DNA of 64,000 nt from Aaosphaeria pasadenensis (GCA_022813625.1 JAKLMB010000007.1:372001-436000); one strand, 5' to 3'. Counted from the stretch's first letter, positions 11,660 to 23,432 are shown. Numbers and translations: made by a program. The notes: a model not told the origin generated them from the letters alone.

Positions 11660-12212
11660 TCATCTGGGGATCTTCTGGGCACTAAATCGATTCGATTTCG
11701 CCTCAAGATCTTCGAGTTGGACCGGCACAACCTTGCTTTCCACACTCTTTGTGACCACTATGCCTTTCATGCTGCCATTTGATAAACTCGGGCTGTTGGT
11801 CTTGCTACTTGTATTTCTCTCCAACATCTTCTTATATTCCTTTCTCTTATGTCTCCGCAACAGCAATGCAATGATTAGGACACAAAGGAGAAGAAAGGCT
11901 GTCCCAGCTAATACACCAACAATTGCAAGTGTACTGAATCCATGGCTTGAAGATAATCGACTGCTCGATTCGTTGGCTCGAACAGGTGGGCTCGGTTCAC
12001 TGATTACAAGCCCGCTAGTCGTTGGCGAAGCTTGCAGACTAGTTGTAGCAACCACTGGATGCGATGTGATGGCCGATGACTACAAGCAACATTAGACAAC
12101 TGGTGTCATGTACTCGAATTACTACACTCACGTTGGCCGACTGCGTCGAGGATCTGTACACTGTTCGCATAGTTGACGAGTTCGCCAAACTATATGATGA
12201 TGAGTGCGCCAT
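11660..12212 (-). CDS. Single-pass membrane protein with Ser/Thr-rich ectodomain, N-terminus unresolved
   Basis: Two exons on the minus strand, 12132-12212 and 11660-12079, joined by a 52-base GT-AG intron, give 166 residues from the ATG at 12212. The N-terminal half is Ser/Thr-rich with sites like NSS and NES. Next comes one strong transmembrane helix (IVGVLAGTAFLLLCVLIIALLL), immediately followed by the stop-transfer sequence RRHKRKEYKK and a ~55-residue cytoplasmic tail. This layout matches fungal wall-sensor and mucin-like proteins. No signal peptide is encoded by the visible first exon, so an upstream exon is probably missing from this model. A short open frame (FGELVNYANS) after a possible acceptor at about 12187 is an alternative exon that does not join in frame. 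Confidence 0.5.
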
Positions 12213-12907
12213 CGCGACGCGTAACAAATTGATCCAAACAATCGATGACCTCGGAGTGAATAACAAAGTTATTGATCAAGTACAAAGGTTGACCAAATCC
12301 AAATGTTGTGGGAAAGACTCGAAGGAGGGGGGAAAGGGGAAGAGGGCAAGGAACCCAGGTATATCAACACCCCGCCGTTGACCGCGCCGCACGTGGAATT
12401 GGTGATTTTTTATTATTGTTGTTAGTGGGGGATTAGAGCACACCGATGTTTTTGTAGATCTCCATTCGAAGTCGAGAATTGACAGTTGGTTGGCTATGGT
12501 GGCGTAGGGCTTCTATCTGTGAAAGCCAATTCTCGATGCTCATTGGCCACCCGACACGAGCACCTAAGCGCTCCCTCGACTTCGGCTGAACGCACTTTTT
12601 CCAGACTGGCCAAACGGTCGAAAAGGATTTTATTGTGGCATGAGAAGGTCAGCCCAGGTTCTTCGAGACCAAATCTGGATTCCACAAAGGAACAAGTAGT
12701 TGTGGTTGGGAAACTCGTGCCGTATGCGAACGCCTACGCTGCGCCAACAATTACAGGGCTGAACCATTCACCAAACCCCAATTGCGATATACCCCTGTCT
12801 GACATCGGCTTTCCAGCTCTGATTTGGACTCTTGCATATTCAAATGTGGGCTTGATGACTGTTTCTAGCACTTGCTGGAGCGATTGTGAATAGTACCTGT
12901 GGTGGCA
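12213..12907. other. Intergenic region between two minus-strand genes
   Basis: It may hold a missed first exon of the membrane protein at 11660-12212. A 135-codon plus-strand ORF at 12486 has no recognisable features and is treated as chance. Confidence 0.4.
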
Positions 12908-13942
12908 TTACGTCGAACGTGTATAAAGATGCAATTGGGAACGCATATTCTCAAGCTCTATTGGATAGTTCAGCTCAGTCTGGAGTCTGAACCATCTCGA
13001 TTCGTCTTCGATCACTTTCGTCCATGGTGGTTCCTCGCCTTTCGGGCCTTGCTTCAACAGTGTGTGATCAAGTAGCCACTTCATCGGGTACTTCTTCTCT
13101 GCACCGTTTAGTGTGACAGTGGAGTAGCTGCCTGGGCTGTCAACAACCAATAGTTGAGCTCCTTCGTCTAGGCATTCAGTCAAATTGAGCAAGAACTTTT
13201 GCGTTAGGGCCAGGGAAGTCGAATAGAGTTCGTTGAGTGTGAACATGATTGTGACAAGCTTCACCCCCTGGAAAAGAGGACGTAGAGTATATGCATCCAG
13301 GTTCAGTACATCGGCATGTTTAAACGAGACATTCAGTAAGTCGGCATCCAGGAGCGGTACGTTGGAGGCCTTCGCAGACGCAGATGCGTACTGTGATATG
13401 GGAGGAGCAGTCGTCAAATGCTGGTGTAGTTTGTCTCCAACTATTGCCCAGTCTGCAATATCTATTGATTTAATGTTCATCTGAGGTTGAGGCGACGGCA
13501 TTTGGTTGGTCCTCTGTAAGTAGGCCAGGTAGCCACCCAACGCAACAATCTCGGCACCGGCTCCGCCCCCAATACACACAATCTCTCTTCGGTCTTCTTG
13601 CTGGTTTACAGAAGGAGTGGACAGATTTAGGTCGTTCAGACTAGCGAAGATGTCGAGATATCCCAGTGCTCGGGATGGGCTCCATCGGGCAGCGTAAACT
13701 TCGAGGTAGTCATTCCGGCCAAAAGCAGTGAGAAAATCCCGATTGTAAAGATGTCCTTTGACTTCTTGAAGCAGAGGCTTGAAATCGGCACCCAGCCTCT
13801 CCACGAAAGAGTTTTTGAAAACGTTAAGAAGTAGTTGCTGCAGGTCGACAGGAATGATTGATTGGGGTTCGTGCTCCCCACGGAGTTCCTTAGCCGTTTT
13901 CTTCCCAGTTTTCTTGACTGGTCTAGACTTCGGTGGTGCCAT
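12908..13942 (-). CDS. BMT6: 25S rRNA (uridine-N3)-methyltransferase, BMT6-like, 344 aa
   Basis: SAM-dependent methyltransferase of the family that includes yeast Bmt6, which modifies one uridine in large-subunit rRNA; expected to be nucleolar. It is a single exon. The first in-frame ATG is at 13942; the open frame extends upstream only from a TTG. The N-terminus is basic (KSRPVKKTGKKTAKEL), fitting nucleolar targeting. The conserved block RDFLTAFGRNDYLEVYAARWSP precedes the Rossmann fold. The SAM-binding glycine motif is IGGGAGAEI, followed by an acidic strand end (IKSIDIADWAIVGDKL). Later motifs include KHADVLNLD and TIMFTLNELYS. The protein ends with a typical LHLYTR tail. The full length fits the family. 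The specific uridine is inferred from family membership only. Confidence 0.82.
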   Translation of the reverse strand: MAPPKSRPVKKTGKKTAKELRGEHEPQSIIPVDLQQLLLNVFKNSFVERLGADFKPLLQEVKGHLYNRDFLTAFGRNDYLEVYAARWSPSRALGYLDIFASLNDLNLSTPSVNQQEDRREIVCIGGGAGAEIVALGGYLAYLQRTNQMPSPQPQMNIKSIDIADWAIVGDKLHQHLTTAPPISQYASASAKASNVPLLDADLLNVSFKHADVLNLDAYTLRPLFQGVKLVTIMFTLNELYSTSLALTQKFLLNLTECLDEGAQLLVVDSPGSYSTVTLNGAEKKYPMKWLLDHTLLKQGPKGEEPPWTKVIEDESRWFRLQTELNYPIELENMRSQLHLYTRST

Positions 13943-14813
13943 CTCTTCTGGATTACTGGGTTGAATGTTGCTGGCCGAGGGATAAATCGAGTTTGTTGTT
14001 GGATGAGTAGGGTGGAGTGGTGCGCCTTTTCCCGGGATCAAAGTCTAGTAGATCGCTTCCCTATCGATAAGGATTGGATAGTTGTGAGGCAATACGATCC
14101 CCAGACTCAAGATAACTTGATACGCTGTCCCTACGTTCATTAGAATTTGGACTTGAAGAAGTTGAATATTAACCGATCGGAGCTTCTGAAATTGTGAGAG
14201 GTGCTGGAAGTTCTGGAACATGACCGTGCCTTGCCCTGTTGCATGCCCCACTTCTCGCCAATGGCTGGTCAGCTTCCTTTCGATGGCATCAACATGTTCC
14301 GCCAATAAGGGGCAGGGAAATGCAGACACGGAGGTATTTCAGAGCACTCGAAACTAATGGAAATAGCAGGAGTTCATTTTTTCGGTGCAATCCGAATACG
14401 AACATCTCATTCCCAGTTTGTAAACTCACCATCCACATGGCGCCATATTGACCAAGGCATAGTTTGAGCACGAGCAGGGTCACCTCTCAGATCAGAAGCA
14501 GATAAGACCGATTAGCATCTAAAAATAGCTCTACAAGTTCCTTTGCATGGCTCTGCTGCATGCATTTCTACTCAGATTTCCGAACACATGTTGTGCGACA
14601 TTAGCGTCTAAATTCATGGCGTCTGTGTAGACCGTTACATCGCTATGCGACGCTTTAGAAAATGGTAGAGTTCACTGCGACAAGAGCAGCTTATAATGGC
14701 GTTAACCACTTTCTTGGTTTGCATATGGGCGAGAGAAGTCCATGGACTTAATCTTATTCAATGACATAACTCGTAACTACATTCAAGTACATAACGCTCA
14801 TGAAAAATCATAC
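13943..14813. other. Intergenic; BMT6 promoter and 3' flank of the protease-like gene
   Basis: No gene supported. ORFs at 14045-14483 on the minus strand lack motifs and start context. Confidence 0.5.
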
Positions 14814-16877
14814 TCATAGCTCATGCTGCTCAATGCATATACTGCTTTTCCTGTCTTTATTTCCTCCGAGTGCCGGCACCGGTGACATGGACCTGGCATT
14901 AGACGCCATTGTAACTTCTGTAGGGGGTGCCTGGATTCGTATTCGAGGCAGGAAATGTGTATTTCCAGGCAGCTCATGCACACTCCTCGCTTCTCCTCCT
15001 GCTTCCTGCGGCATTCCTGCACCCTCCATCTCGAATTTGGGACGATGCGGGGCTTCGAATGGGCCGTATTTGTGGTGACCAGCCATTTCGTGTCGAGGTT
15101 CGGAACCCAGCTCTTGGGTGTTGTCGAAAACCTTATCGAATGAAGTCGGAGAGATAGGAGAAGACGCTGCAGAGTCATCTGTAAAAGGCCCGGTTTTGAC
15201 TTCAACAACGGGACGCCGTTGTCTTCTTCGCCACCAGATGAATGCAGCAAGTAGCGAACCTATGACTAAAGCCGCTGCACCTACAGCTATTCCTGCAATG
15301 ACTCCTGGTTTGAGGCTCGTATTTGTCTTGGTCGGCGTTGGCGCAGGATCCTTGACAGCATCAAGCGAATCAATCGCGATGATTTCAGCCTTGATCGTAT
15401 TCTCTTCCCAGGTACATGGCCAAATTGAGAAATTCTGGCGTTCATAATCGGTAATCAGATATGCTTCCTGCAAGAATGCTCGGCCTAAAACAATCTGGTC
15501 GTTATTTGCGGCCTGCTTCAGTGGGAAATAGTAGGAAGATGACCCTGCATGAGGCCAGGACGTGTTGAGATCGAACGCAGCATATGGTAGAGTTATCGTA
15601 ACAGATTCATTGAGAGAGGCAGCCGGAAGGGTGGGAGACAGTGTGAAACTGACAGAAGGGTTTAGGTTTAGCAGCTTGTCATGCTGTGTGGAATTCAGTA
15701 TGTAGAGCTCTGAAGTAGAATTCCAAACGAGACCGAATGCAGCCTCGAAGGCCTTGCATATGGTCACAGGAAGCCGAAGATGAGGGAGTGTGGAGTCGAT
15801 GAACGCATATATCCCGTCCTGGAGCAGTTGCTGCTCAGAAGTCGATGAAACAGTATTACTGGTTGTGATGGACGATATACCAACCAGTAGATCTCTCGAT
15901 ACGTCCGTGTAAAGGTCGAACGAGAGATCGGAAGAGGTGCTGGGTGGCACCCGGAAGCGCGAGGCATCGTATCCACCTAATACGAGCGAGCCGTAAACCT
16001 TATTTAGTCCTGCATCCGTCAAGATTAGAGACGATATCGCAAGCTTCATACACGAAAGAATACGTAGCTGTACAACGCAAAGCAAGCATAAACATTTGAG
16101 GTGCCATAGAAAGGAAACTACAAACGACTCACGATATGATGCCCCAGCAGTGTACGCCCATGATACACTGGGGATGCTATTTTGGTTCTTTAACGATTGT
16201 ACGAAGCTAACCTGAGGATTGTTCGGCATCGTTGAGAAATTCGTGGGACGCGGATTCAAACCGAGTGTCCCGAGCCATGAGAAAGAGGTGTCACCTATTC
16301 CTGCAATGATTGAATGTTCGACAGTTGGTCCACCAGAACCCTGCCAGCCTAGTGTCATAGTATCGAAGCCAAAGTCTCCAAAAACCTCCAGATCCGAGTA
16401 GGTCTCAACTCCCAGCCCAAAGATGGAGTTTGGGACCCATGTGAGCGATTTGTTTGGATTGAAGATTCCACCTCGACTGTCTATACAATTGCTTGGTGCA
16501 TCAGCAGGACAGCCTTGGTCGTACACGACCCAAGACGACGATGAGGCAGTGGAAGGCAGCACTCTTATGTTCTGTGGTTGCTTGCCGACCTGTATTGCAA
16601 ACGTCGACCAAGTACCATCATTTCCTTCCCAATATTGAGATACGCTGGATGATTCAGCAAAGGATCATTGGAATTTCTGACTCGATGGTGGCACGTACCT
16701 GGCTACAATTGGGTCTGGCGGAGTCGAATTTGTTACGCGACGCTGTAGATTGGGAATTTCCTCCGCCCGGACGGGGTCGGGAACGTGTGATTCTTTATTG
16801 GCGATTACCGCAGACGCTGCCCCGTGGGGAAGGAGTGCCAGTATCGTCACCACGGCATCAAGCGTGAAACTGAACAT
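14814..16877 (-). CDS. Membrane-anchored pepsin-like (A1 fold) protein with degenerate active site, 628 aa
   Basis: Three exons on the minus strand: 16699-16877, 16133-16644 and 14814-16009. A signal peptide (MFSFTLDAVVTILALLPHGAASA) leads into a pepsin-like ectodomain. A transmembrane helix follows (KPGVIAGIAVGAAALVIGSLL) with a WWRRRQRR stop-transfer, then a ~130-residue cytoplasmic tail. Fold landmarks are FAIQVGKQPQ, SSSSWVV, SIPSVSWAYTAG, YGSLVLGGYD and IVLGRAFLQEAY. Where active pepsins have Asp-Thr-Gly, this protein has Pro90-Ser91-Thr92-Ala93, so the first catalytic Asp is Ser. At the second site Asp302 remains, but the Gly two residues on is Thr (IDSTLP). It is therefore probably not a working protease. 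The 123-base second intron has no in-frame stop, so retention would add 41 residues. Confidence 0.85.
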
Positions 16878-17814
16878 GTCCTAAGATCCACATACAGCTT
16901 TTTGTGAAGGGGGTTTTGCGACAGGTTGTGATTTTTGCAATGAATTGAAGTGATGGATAAAACCTCTGGGCCCTTGCCGGCCATAGTGGGGCTATCGGTA
17001 GGATGTCTGGCGGATATCGCTAGCTAAACAATTGCATACTCATACTTTATCGCACGGCAAGCCGCAAGCATGGACACGGGAGGCCTTGCATCAACATCTG
17101 TCATGAGGTAAGCCGTTACACGATTTGTCATTCTGCCAAACTGATGTTCACCTCCAGCTGTTGGACATGTGCAGCAAATGGGGTTGCATTGCAACTAGAC
17201 AGCGATGATGGCGGAGGTGCATCTTATCCTGAACAAGGTGGTGAGGCGGTTCGGTAAGACGAAACTCAAAGCCAATCTGACATTGTCCACACCCACATGC
17301 CCACAATGCCCGGGGACATGGACGCTTCACCCCAAAAGCAGGTCAAGCAACTTGAGGCTGTTGTGGTCTAGAAAAGCGGCCAAGAGCCTGTCTCATGGAG
17401 ACGAAGGATAATTTCTGCTCAATAAGCAACGCCATCGATATAGTGGACTTGACCATTCTGCATGTGGTAAGGCAGTATTCTCTAAGTCCCTGCATCTACT
17501 TCTTACCGACACTCTGTACCATGTCAAACATGCTAAACTATCCCACTCATCGATGTTTTTCTTCACATCGAGGTAACATGCTTCCTGATGAGCAAGCCTC
17601 GGGGACATTGGAATGGCCCGCCTTGTCGTTGCCACAAACAAATGGCGTTTGGCCACACCTCCAACGTACGAAGCCGGAAGAATCCGTCAACGGACGCACG
17701 TGGAGGAATATGCTATTCAACGGCAAGCGTCCCCGCTTAACTATGGCTCCACGGGCTTTTTCTTGAATTATTGAGGTGCAATCGTACTATTCTTGCCTCA
17801 CGAGAGGTGATACA
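16878..17814. promoter_or_regulatory. Divergent intergenic region between two surface-protein genes
   Basis: Shared upstream region of the minus-strand pepsin-like gene and the plus-strand repeat protein. Small ORFs on both strands (for example 17393-17766) show no coding features. Joint regulation of the two surface proteins is possible but unproven. Confidence 0.45.
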
Positions 17815-20800
17815 ATGGTTGTGATGGCTTTGTATGCTTATGCATTTGTTTTGAGCGTCCTGTTTCCATCATGCACAGATGCACACAAACTTCCTCGACA
17901 GGGAAGTCTACTTGACCCAGGTACGTGCGCTACGTTCTAATTGCTGCTGGTGTGTTGTGGGCTTGTGTTGGGGAAACACGAGAAAATTCGACTAGTCCTA
18001 TGTACTTGCATGCAGTCGAGTAGCGGTCCGAGGAAAAGGGCACTTGTAAACGCCGCGATGTGATCCTGCTCTCTCATGGTCTTCCTCGGTCGGATGATTA
18101 GTATCAGATGAAATGGTTCACTCGAAGATCATATTCTCCTAGAACCGCTTACGTGCATTCAAAACGATGCAGTTCTACCCAGGGAAGAGCAAATCGGGTA
18201 GAGGATTTTGTGCTGACATATTGACGTAGTGTTATCGAATTTCACAATAAACTCTACCACAAGCATATCGTCAACGTCTTCTGAGTACACAACCCCTACC
18301 GATCACATAACGAATTCTGATCATATCACTTCTCGTTCTACCCGTTCTACCGAGACAACAACATACCTGACATCATCGCTACTCTTGAACAAAGAGACTC
18401 CATCAGAGGTCATTGTCGGCACAAGTTCGTTGGTAGCCTTAGATAATGGCACGTCAACACTTCCTATCGATCGAGCAACTTCATCTTCAGAGTTTGCCAA
18501 CGCAAATGCATTGGTCTCATCAGACGGCGGCTCACTGTCTTCGACAAGCCCGAATCATACCACTTCGTACTTAGTGTCAGTCAATGCAACATCGTCACCG
18601 ACCTTGGCTCAAGGAACAAGTGTGCCGTCATCTTTGAATGATACACGTTCATTCCAACTCACTACTAAGTCATCTCACTCCTTCGATCTTCCATTCACAT
18701 CCAATGGAGAATGTCCAACGACTTATCCCGCAGACTTATCACAGTCTTGGACAACATTTAGTGACGCTTGCGAGGAGGCCCGCTCGTTCGGTGAACATGC
18801 AGGCCACTCCGCGATGGCTAATACATGTCTTCGCTCATATTGTGATCTGACTATGGACTGGAGTGTATCGGATTTCTTTGCAAATCCCCCAATGTTGAGC
18901 ACAACTATCACCCGGACATTCTGGTCAGGAATGCGCGGGGCAACCACCGAATATATTTCAGATGGTAAAACATATTACACTGCTCCAATAACAGCCCAAA
19001 GCTACTGGGCTACTACAGTCACAGGTAAGTCACCTGTCCATAAATGATTCTCTTCCCTGGAATGACTGACGGGCCAAGCAAGGATGAATGTTGGCCAAGT
19101 CGTTAGTGCGAAGGCTCCCTGCTGTGACAGATGTACCTTGCGGGCAGCGACAATTGGTATGTGACTTTGCGTTTATGTGTGACTGGGTCGTAATTTCCGC
19201 GATCTTCAACAGAAAACAGCATGAAATTCTCCGATTTTTCTATCATGAAGTGTTGACTTGATCCTCAGATATGTTTTTCTGGCCCGATGCATCTACAGAG
19301 TCCTCTCCTACCACCACAACTCTGCCACCAGATATTGCCACAGCATTAGCGGGAAACCAAACAGATGTGTCAAGAGTTTACGTGGACGAGAAAGGTTTTA
19401 CATTTGTTTCTCCAAGTGTTTACCTCATTTTCACAAGCTTAGGGGCAGTTGACTCCTGCGGCCAGGTAGAAGATCCGATTTTTGATCTGACCATGGGATT
19501 TGATCTGTCCGAAATCACCACAATCGTACCCCAGGTCCTAGTAACCACTTGTATTCTCACTAGAGATAAGATGGGAGTGACGACAGCACCGGTTTCCCAA
19601 TTTCCACCACCTCGGCAGCTCTCGCTTTCTGATGTAGCTCAGAACTGTTCCACCCTACCCGGATATGGATGGATCTCAAGCGCACCATATCTGAGTGCCG
19701 CAGGTGATCCATGCCACCCAGTTATTGCCATCCCAGAGCGAGTCAAACAACTTCGCCCTGGCTGGAGAACATGTACACCCGACGCTAATGGGGGGTTCTA
19801 TGATCCTCCACGAACACTCCGACCGAACAGTGTCCTTGTGCCTTCTACAGCAGTACCGGGCCAGATTACTCCGACATTGGCACCATCAACAGCAGGACCG
19901 GCACCAACTACGCGGACTATGATTAAACAGCCTCCAGAAACCAGCGTACCAGTACCCCCTGAGCCCGAGTCGAATCCACCCCCGCGTGTAGGATTTTCCA
20001 CAACTGTCATTATAGGACCGCCGGCGCCTCCGGGACAAACTGCCTCTCCAGGACCACCAGCTCCCCCGGCTTCATCCGGACAACCAGATCCACCTACACC
20101 TCCTGCATCCTCAGCACCTCCAGCCTCTCCAGGTCAACCAGCCTCGCCAATTGGGCCAGGATCTCCGACGCCCCCAGTCGTTATACCTCCACCAGTCATT
20201 ACTCTGCAACCCGGAACCAATACAGCCGGACCAGGCCAGGTTATCACTCTTGTACCTACAATCGCTCCACCACAACCGGCAGGTAGCCCCTCGATAACTC
20301 TTCCACCTCAGCTACCTAAGCTGTCAGTACCGACGGTCCCAATCGTCATAATAGGAACGCAGACCCTGTCTCCAGGCCAGGCCATAACTGTGGGTGGCAC
20401 CACCTCTACGTTCGCAAATGGCATCACGACTGTCGTGGGTGGAACCCAGATATTCCTAGATCCACAGGGCACACAGGTCATCATCGACCACACCTCGACC
20501 GTCAACTTGCCTCCCGTCCAGCCTACACCTCCCCCAGCCGGGCCACCTGTACTCACCTTTGGCGGATCTACCATAACTGCCAATCCATCTGGCCAATTCA
20601 TCGTCGGCACACAGACACTGAGCCCCGGAAGCTCGATCGTGGTGTCAGGCACGACGATCAGTTTCGCACCAGGGGGTTCACAAGTAGTCGTTGATGGCAG
20701 CACCATTGCACTCGCAACCGCACCACCCGCACCATCCACCGCCCTCACCTTCACCGTCGGCCAATCCACACTAACCGCCACCCTGAACTCCCTCTCCCAA

Positions 20801-21487
20801 CTCGTCGTCGGAACGCAAACCCTCACTCCCGGCAGCTCAATAGTCGTCTCCGGAACGACAATCAGCCTCGACCCAGCGGCATCGCAAGTTGTCATCGACG
20901 GCAGCACGATCGCGCTTCCCACGCCAACCACCGCACCAAATTCACTCACTTTGACGGTGGGAACATCCACATTCACAGCCACGGTGAACACGCTCGGCCA
21001 CCTCGTCATCGGCTCCCAAACACTCACCCCCGGCGCCACACTCGTTGTCTCGGGCACAACGCTCACCCTCGCACCAGACGGCTCGTCTGTCATCGTCGAC
21101 GGCTCAACCATCACCCTTCCTCCTCAGAAAACCACCGGTAGTCCGATGGTAGTGACTCTAGACGGCACGACGCTGACCGCGAACTCATTGACGCAGTTCG
21201 TGCTCGCGCCCGGGACGACGCTGAGTCTCGGCGGGGCACCCGCGACGGTCAGTGGTACGACGTATGTTCTTACTACGGACGCGCAGGGCAGGACTGTGCT
21301 TGTTGCTGGTACGGCGGGAGCGTCGAGTGTGATTCAGACGAGCACGCAGCGGAGGTTGGAGGGGGGTGGAGAGGTGGTTACGGCGGTGGCGAGTACGAGT
21401 TCTAAGGGTGCGGCCGGGGTGGTTGCGGTGGAGTGGGGCTTGGTGATGGGGATGTTGGTGGTTGGGTTGGCGATGGGTGCTTCGTGA
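17815..21487 (+). CDS. Large secreted repeat protein with GPI-type C-terminus, about 1065 aa
   Basis: Predicted exons: 17815-17920 (signal peptide MVVMALYAYAFVLSVLFPSC), 18230-19024, 19079-19156 and 19269-21487. All joins keep phase. The first intron is unusually long (309 bases) and might hide a small exon. Architecture: signal peptide; ~190-residue Ser/Thr-rich mucin-like region with many N-glycosylation sites; a cysteine-containing region (CPTTYP, CLRSYC, CCDRC, then a WPDA segment); a further folded part up to CTPDANGGFYDPP; ~110 residues of Pro/Ala/Ser (PPAPPASSGQ); five ~60-residue beta-type repeats; and a hydrophobic end (VEWGLVMGMLVVGLAMGAS) with no basic tail, typical of a GPI-anchor signal. 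Most likely a wall-attached surface protein. I know similar fungal repeat proteins but no assigned function. Confidence 0.78.
20347..21320 (+). repeat. Five tandem ~60-residue repeats (~180-200 bp) inside the surface protein
   Basis: Units begin near 20347, 20549, 20741, 20942 and 21147. The core is G(T/S)QTLxPGxxIVVSGTTIS followed by SQVVxDGSTIAL. Units 2-4 are the most alike; units 1 and 5 are diverged edges. The alternating hydrophobic and Thr/Ser/Val pattern suggests stacked beta strands. The DNA copies differ at many third positions, so the repeat is old or kept by selection on protein, not a fresh expansion. Confidence 0.85.
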
Positions 21488-21788
21488 TGAGGTGGGAAGA
21501 GGGGCAGTGGTTATGTTTTATGCTTTCATGTTTCTATGTGCTATGTGTTATGTTTGGAAACTGAGGGAATGAGTATATGAATATCATCTTCATGGGTTCT
21601 CAATGGGAGGCTTTTTATTTTATTGATTTCTTTTCTCCTGTCATTACACATTATTCTTATATATCCTCACAGCCAAACGTATACGTCCAGCTAGCGAGCT
21701 ATATCTCAATCTCCATATTTCTCGACTCACATCCTATCCCCCTAATTGGCCATACACATCTCACCCACACACTATGGCACACAATCCC
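21488..21788. other. Convergent 3' flanks
   Basis: A/T-rich region between the stop of the repeat protein and the stop of PHS1. No gene seen. Confidence 0.6.
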
Positions 21789-22630
21789 TTACTCCTTCTT
21801 GGCCCTCAATATCCTCTTCCTCTGGCTAAGCATGTGCGTGAAGAGCATGTAGAAACCGGGAACGTATGTCGCCAGGATCGCGTAGAGCGCCCATCCGTAC
21901 TTCTCGTCGAGCTTCTCAGCCTCGGGGATCGCATGGTACACCAACCAAGTCTCGCTTCCGACACCGAGAGGGTAGAGGATAAGGAAGGTGTTGTATCTAA
22001 TCTCAGTCATCAGTACTTAACTCCAACAACGACGTATCACAGTTTGTGTGGGGGGCTTACCGCAACCAGGTCCACAGCCTTGGGACGCCCAACCCGGAGA
22101 GGTTGAAGACGAAGTAGGAGTAGCGGATCACTTCGGTGACGCTCCAGGCGATCAGCATGGAGCTGTACGCAGGGCTGTACTGCGTCGTCTGGGGGAAGTT
22201 GTAGCCGATGCCCCAGACGAGGAGGAGGCGCGATGCGACTTGCATGAGGGTGGTAAGGAGGGGAGCGCGGACGAGGCCTGCATTGCGTTCAGTCAATAAG
22301 ATGCTCTTGAAGGGGATTGGATAGGAATTGTAGGTTGTTCGCGCCGTTGTGCTGGTCGTCGGAAATCCTGAGGGCCGAGGAAGTGGGATGGAACGTACCA
22401 AACAAGCTGTGCACGACTTCCAATGTCGCTCCGGTCTGGACCAGGCGTGCGAATTCCTCGAGTTCAGAGTACACTTTCCCGCTGCCGACGCCGTGTTCCA
22501 ACGAGAGCGTTGTCACCTTTCCGAGAATACCAAGCCATAATCCAGCAGAGACGGCGTTGTAGGCCAGGAGGTAAGCATTGTTCAGCGAGGAGGCCGCCGC
22601 CTTGGGTTTCGTTTGGGATTTGGTGGACAT
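21789..22630 (-). CDS. PHS1: Very-long-chain (3R)-3-hydroxyacyl-CoA dehydratase (PHS1/HACD family), 218 aa
   Basis: Endoplasmic-reticulum enzyme that removes water from 3-hydroxyacyl-CoA, the third step of the very-long-chain fatty-acid elongation cycle, feeding sphingolipids. Three exons on the minus strand: 22399-22630, 22061-22277 and 21789-21996, with introns of 121 and 64 bases. The length matches yeast Phs1. Multi-pass hydrophobic pattern: YLLAYNAVSAGLWLGIL, then QTGATLEVVHSLFGLVRAP, the conserved TTLMQVASRLLLVWGI, then WSVTEVIRYSYFVFNL. The presumed catalytic pair is Tyr158 and Glu165 in LYPLGVGSE, with the family spacing of seven. The C-terminus RILRAKKE carries lysines that may help ER retention. 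The start is the first in-frame ATG; the frame is open upstream only to a TTG. Confidence 0.93.
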
Positions 22631-23432
22631 GATTGAAACACCAGTTGATACGATGCGCGTCAATTGGTAGGGGATGAGGTTGTAGGTCTAAATAAAGCTT
22701 GCGTGAGATGAGGTGTGTGAGGGGTTCTGTTGGACAGATATTGACGCCTGAGGTTAAGTGCTTACTTCGATTGAGCCTCGGGAGCTCAAAAGATTTGGTA
22801 CCTGGATCTTGGCATTGGGGTTCGCTTAAGTAAACGCCGGGTTAACACCGTCTCGTCCCATGTAGAGTGAGATCATCACCTCCAGAATGGGCTAGAGAAC
22901 TTTATACAGGTCTTGACTGTGCGGAGAAGTGACTCGGGAAGTCGGATACAGGTACGAGTACTTGAGTTGCAGATACTCGAGATTCCACAGCTTGATGATT
23001 CAGATAGTAATGTAATTTTTTGGGATACCAGGAGGTCATACTATGTACAACGATCTGCGTCTTCTAATTGAAACATCAAGAACACCATTCCTGGCAGTTC
23101 AGTTTCCTTTCCATCTGATATGCGAGGTCATCAATCAGACGATATAGCACCAAATGGGTAGGATTCTCAGAATGAAGTGCCGCTACGGTAATCAAGCCCA
23201 TGCTACCCTATTCATAACTAGTGGTGTGGAAGTAGACAAAAGAGAAAGTGAAGAGTGAATAGAGAAACTGATGAATGCATGGGTATCGTTGTAAATGCTG
23301 AAGAAACATGTGGAGACACAGGCGGATCTGTGTCGCCAGGTCATAGAAAGGGTCCAACCGAAAGGCGTCTGGCTTGCAGAAAGAGATAGAGAGAGATGTA
23401 GGAAAGAACAAGGACACCATATGGCCGAGTTT
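22631..23432. other. Intergenic; PHS1 promoter and 3' flank of RING gene
   Basis: No gene supported. One octamer TACGAGTA is at 22953-22960. Small ORFs at 23208-23522 overlap the end of the RING gene and have no features. Confidence 0.5.

Noticed and set aside
20308..21114. 268-codon minus-strand ORF opposite the repeat protein
   Set aside because: Antisense shadow of the repeats and their codon bias. Its sequence is a mirror of the repeat pattern and has no start context or family resemblance.
17815..21487. Two separate genes (18229-19047 and 19271-21487)
   Set aside because: The two open frames join in phase through a small cysteine-bearing exon at 19079-19156 with good splice sites, and only the combined model has both a signal peptide and a GPI tail.
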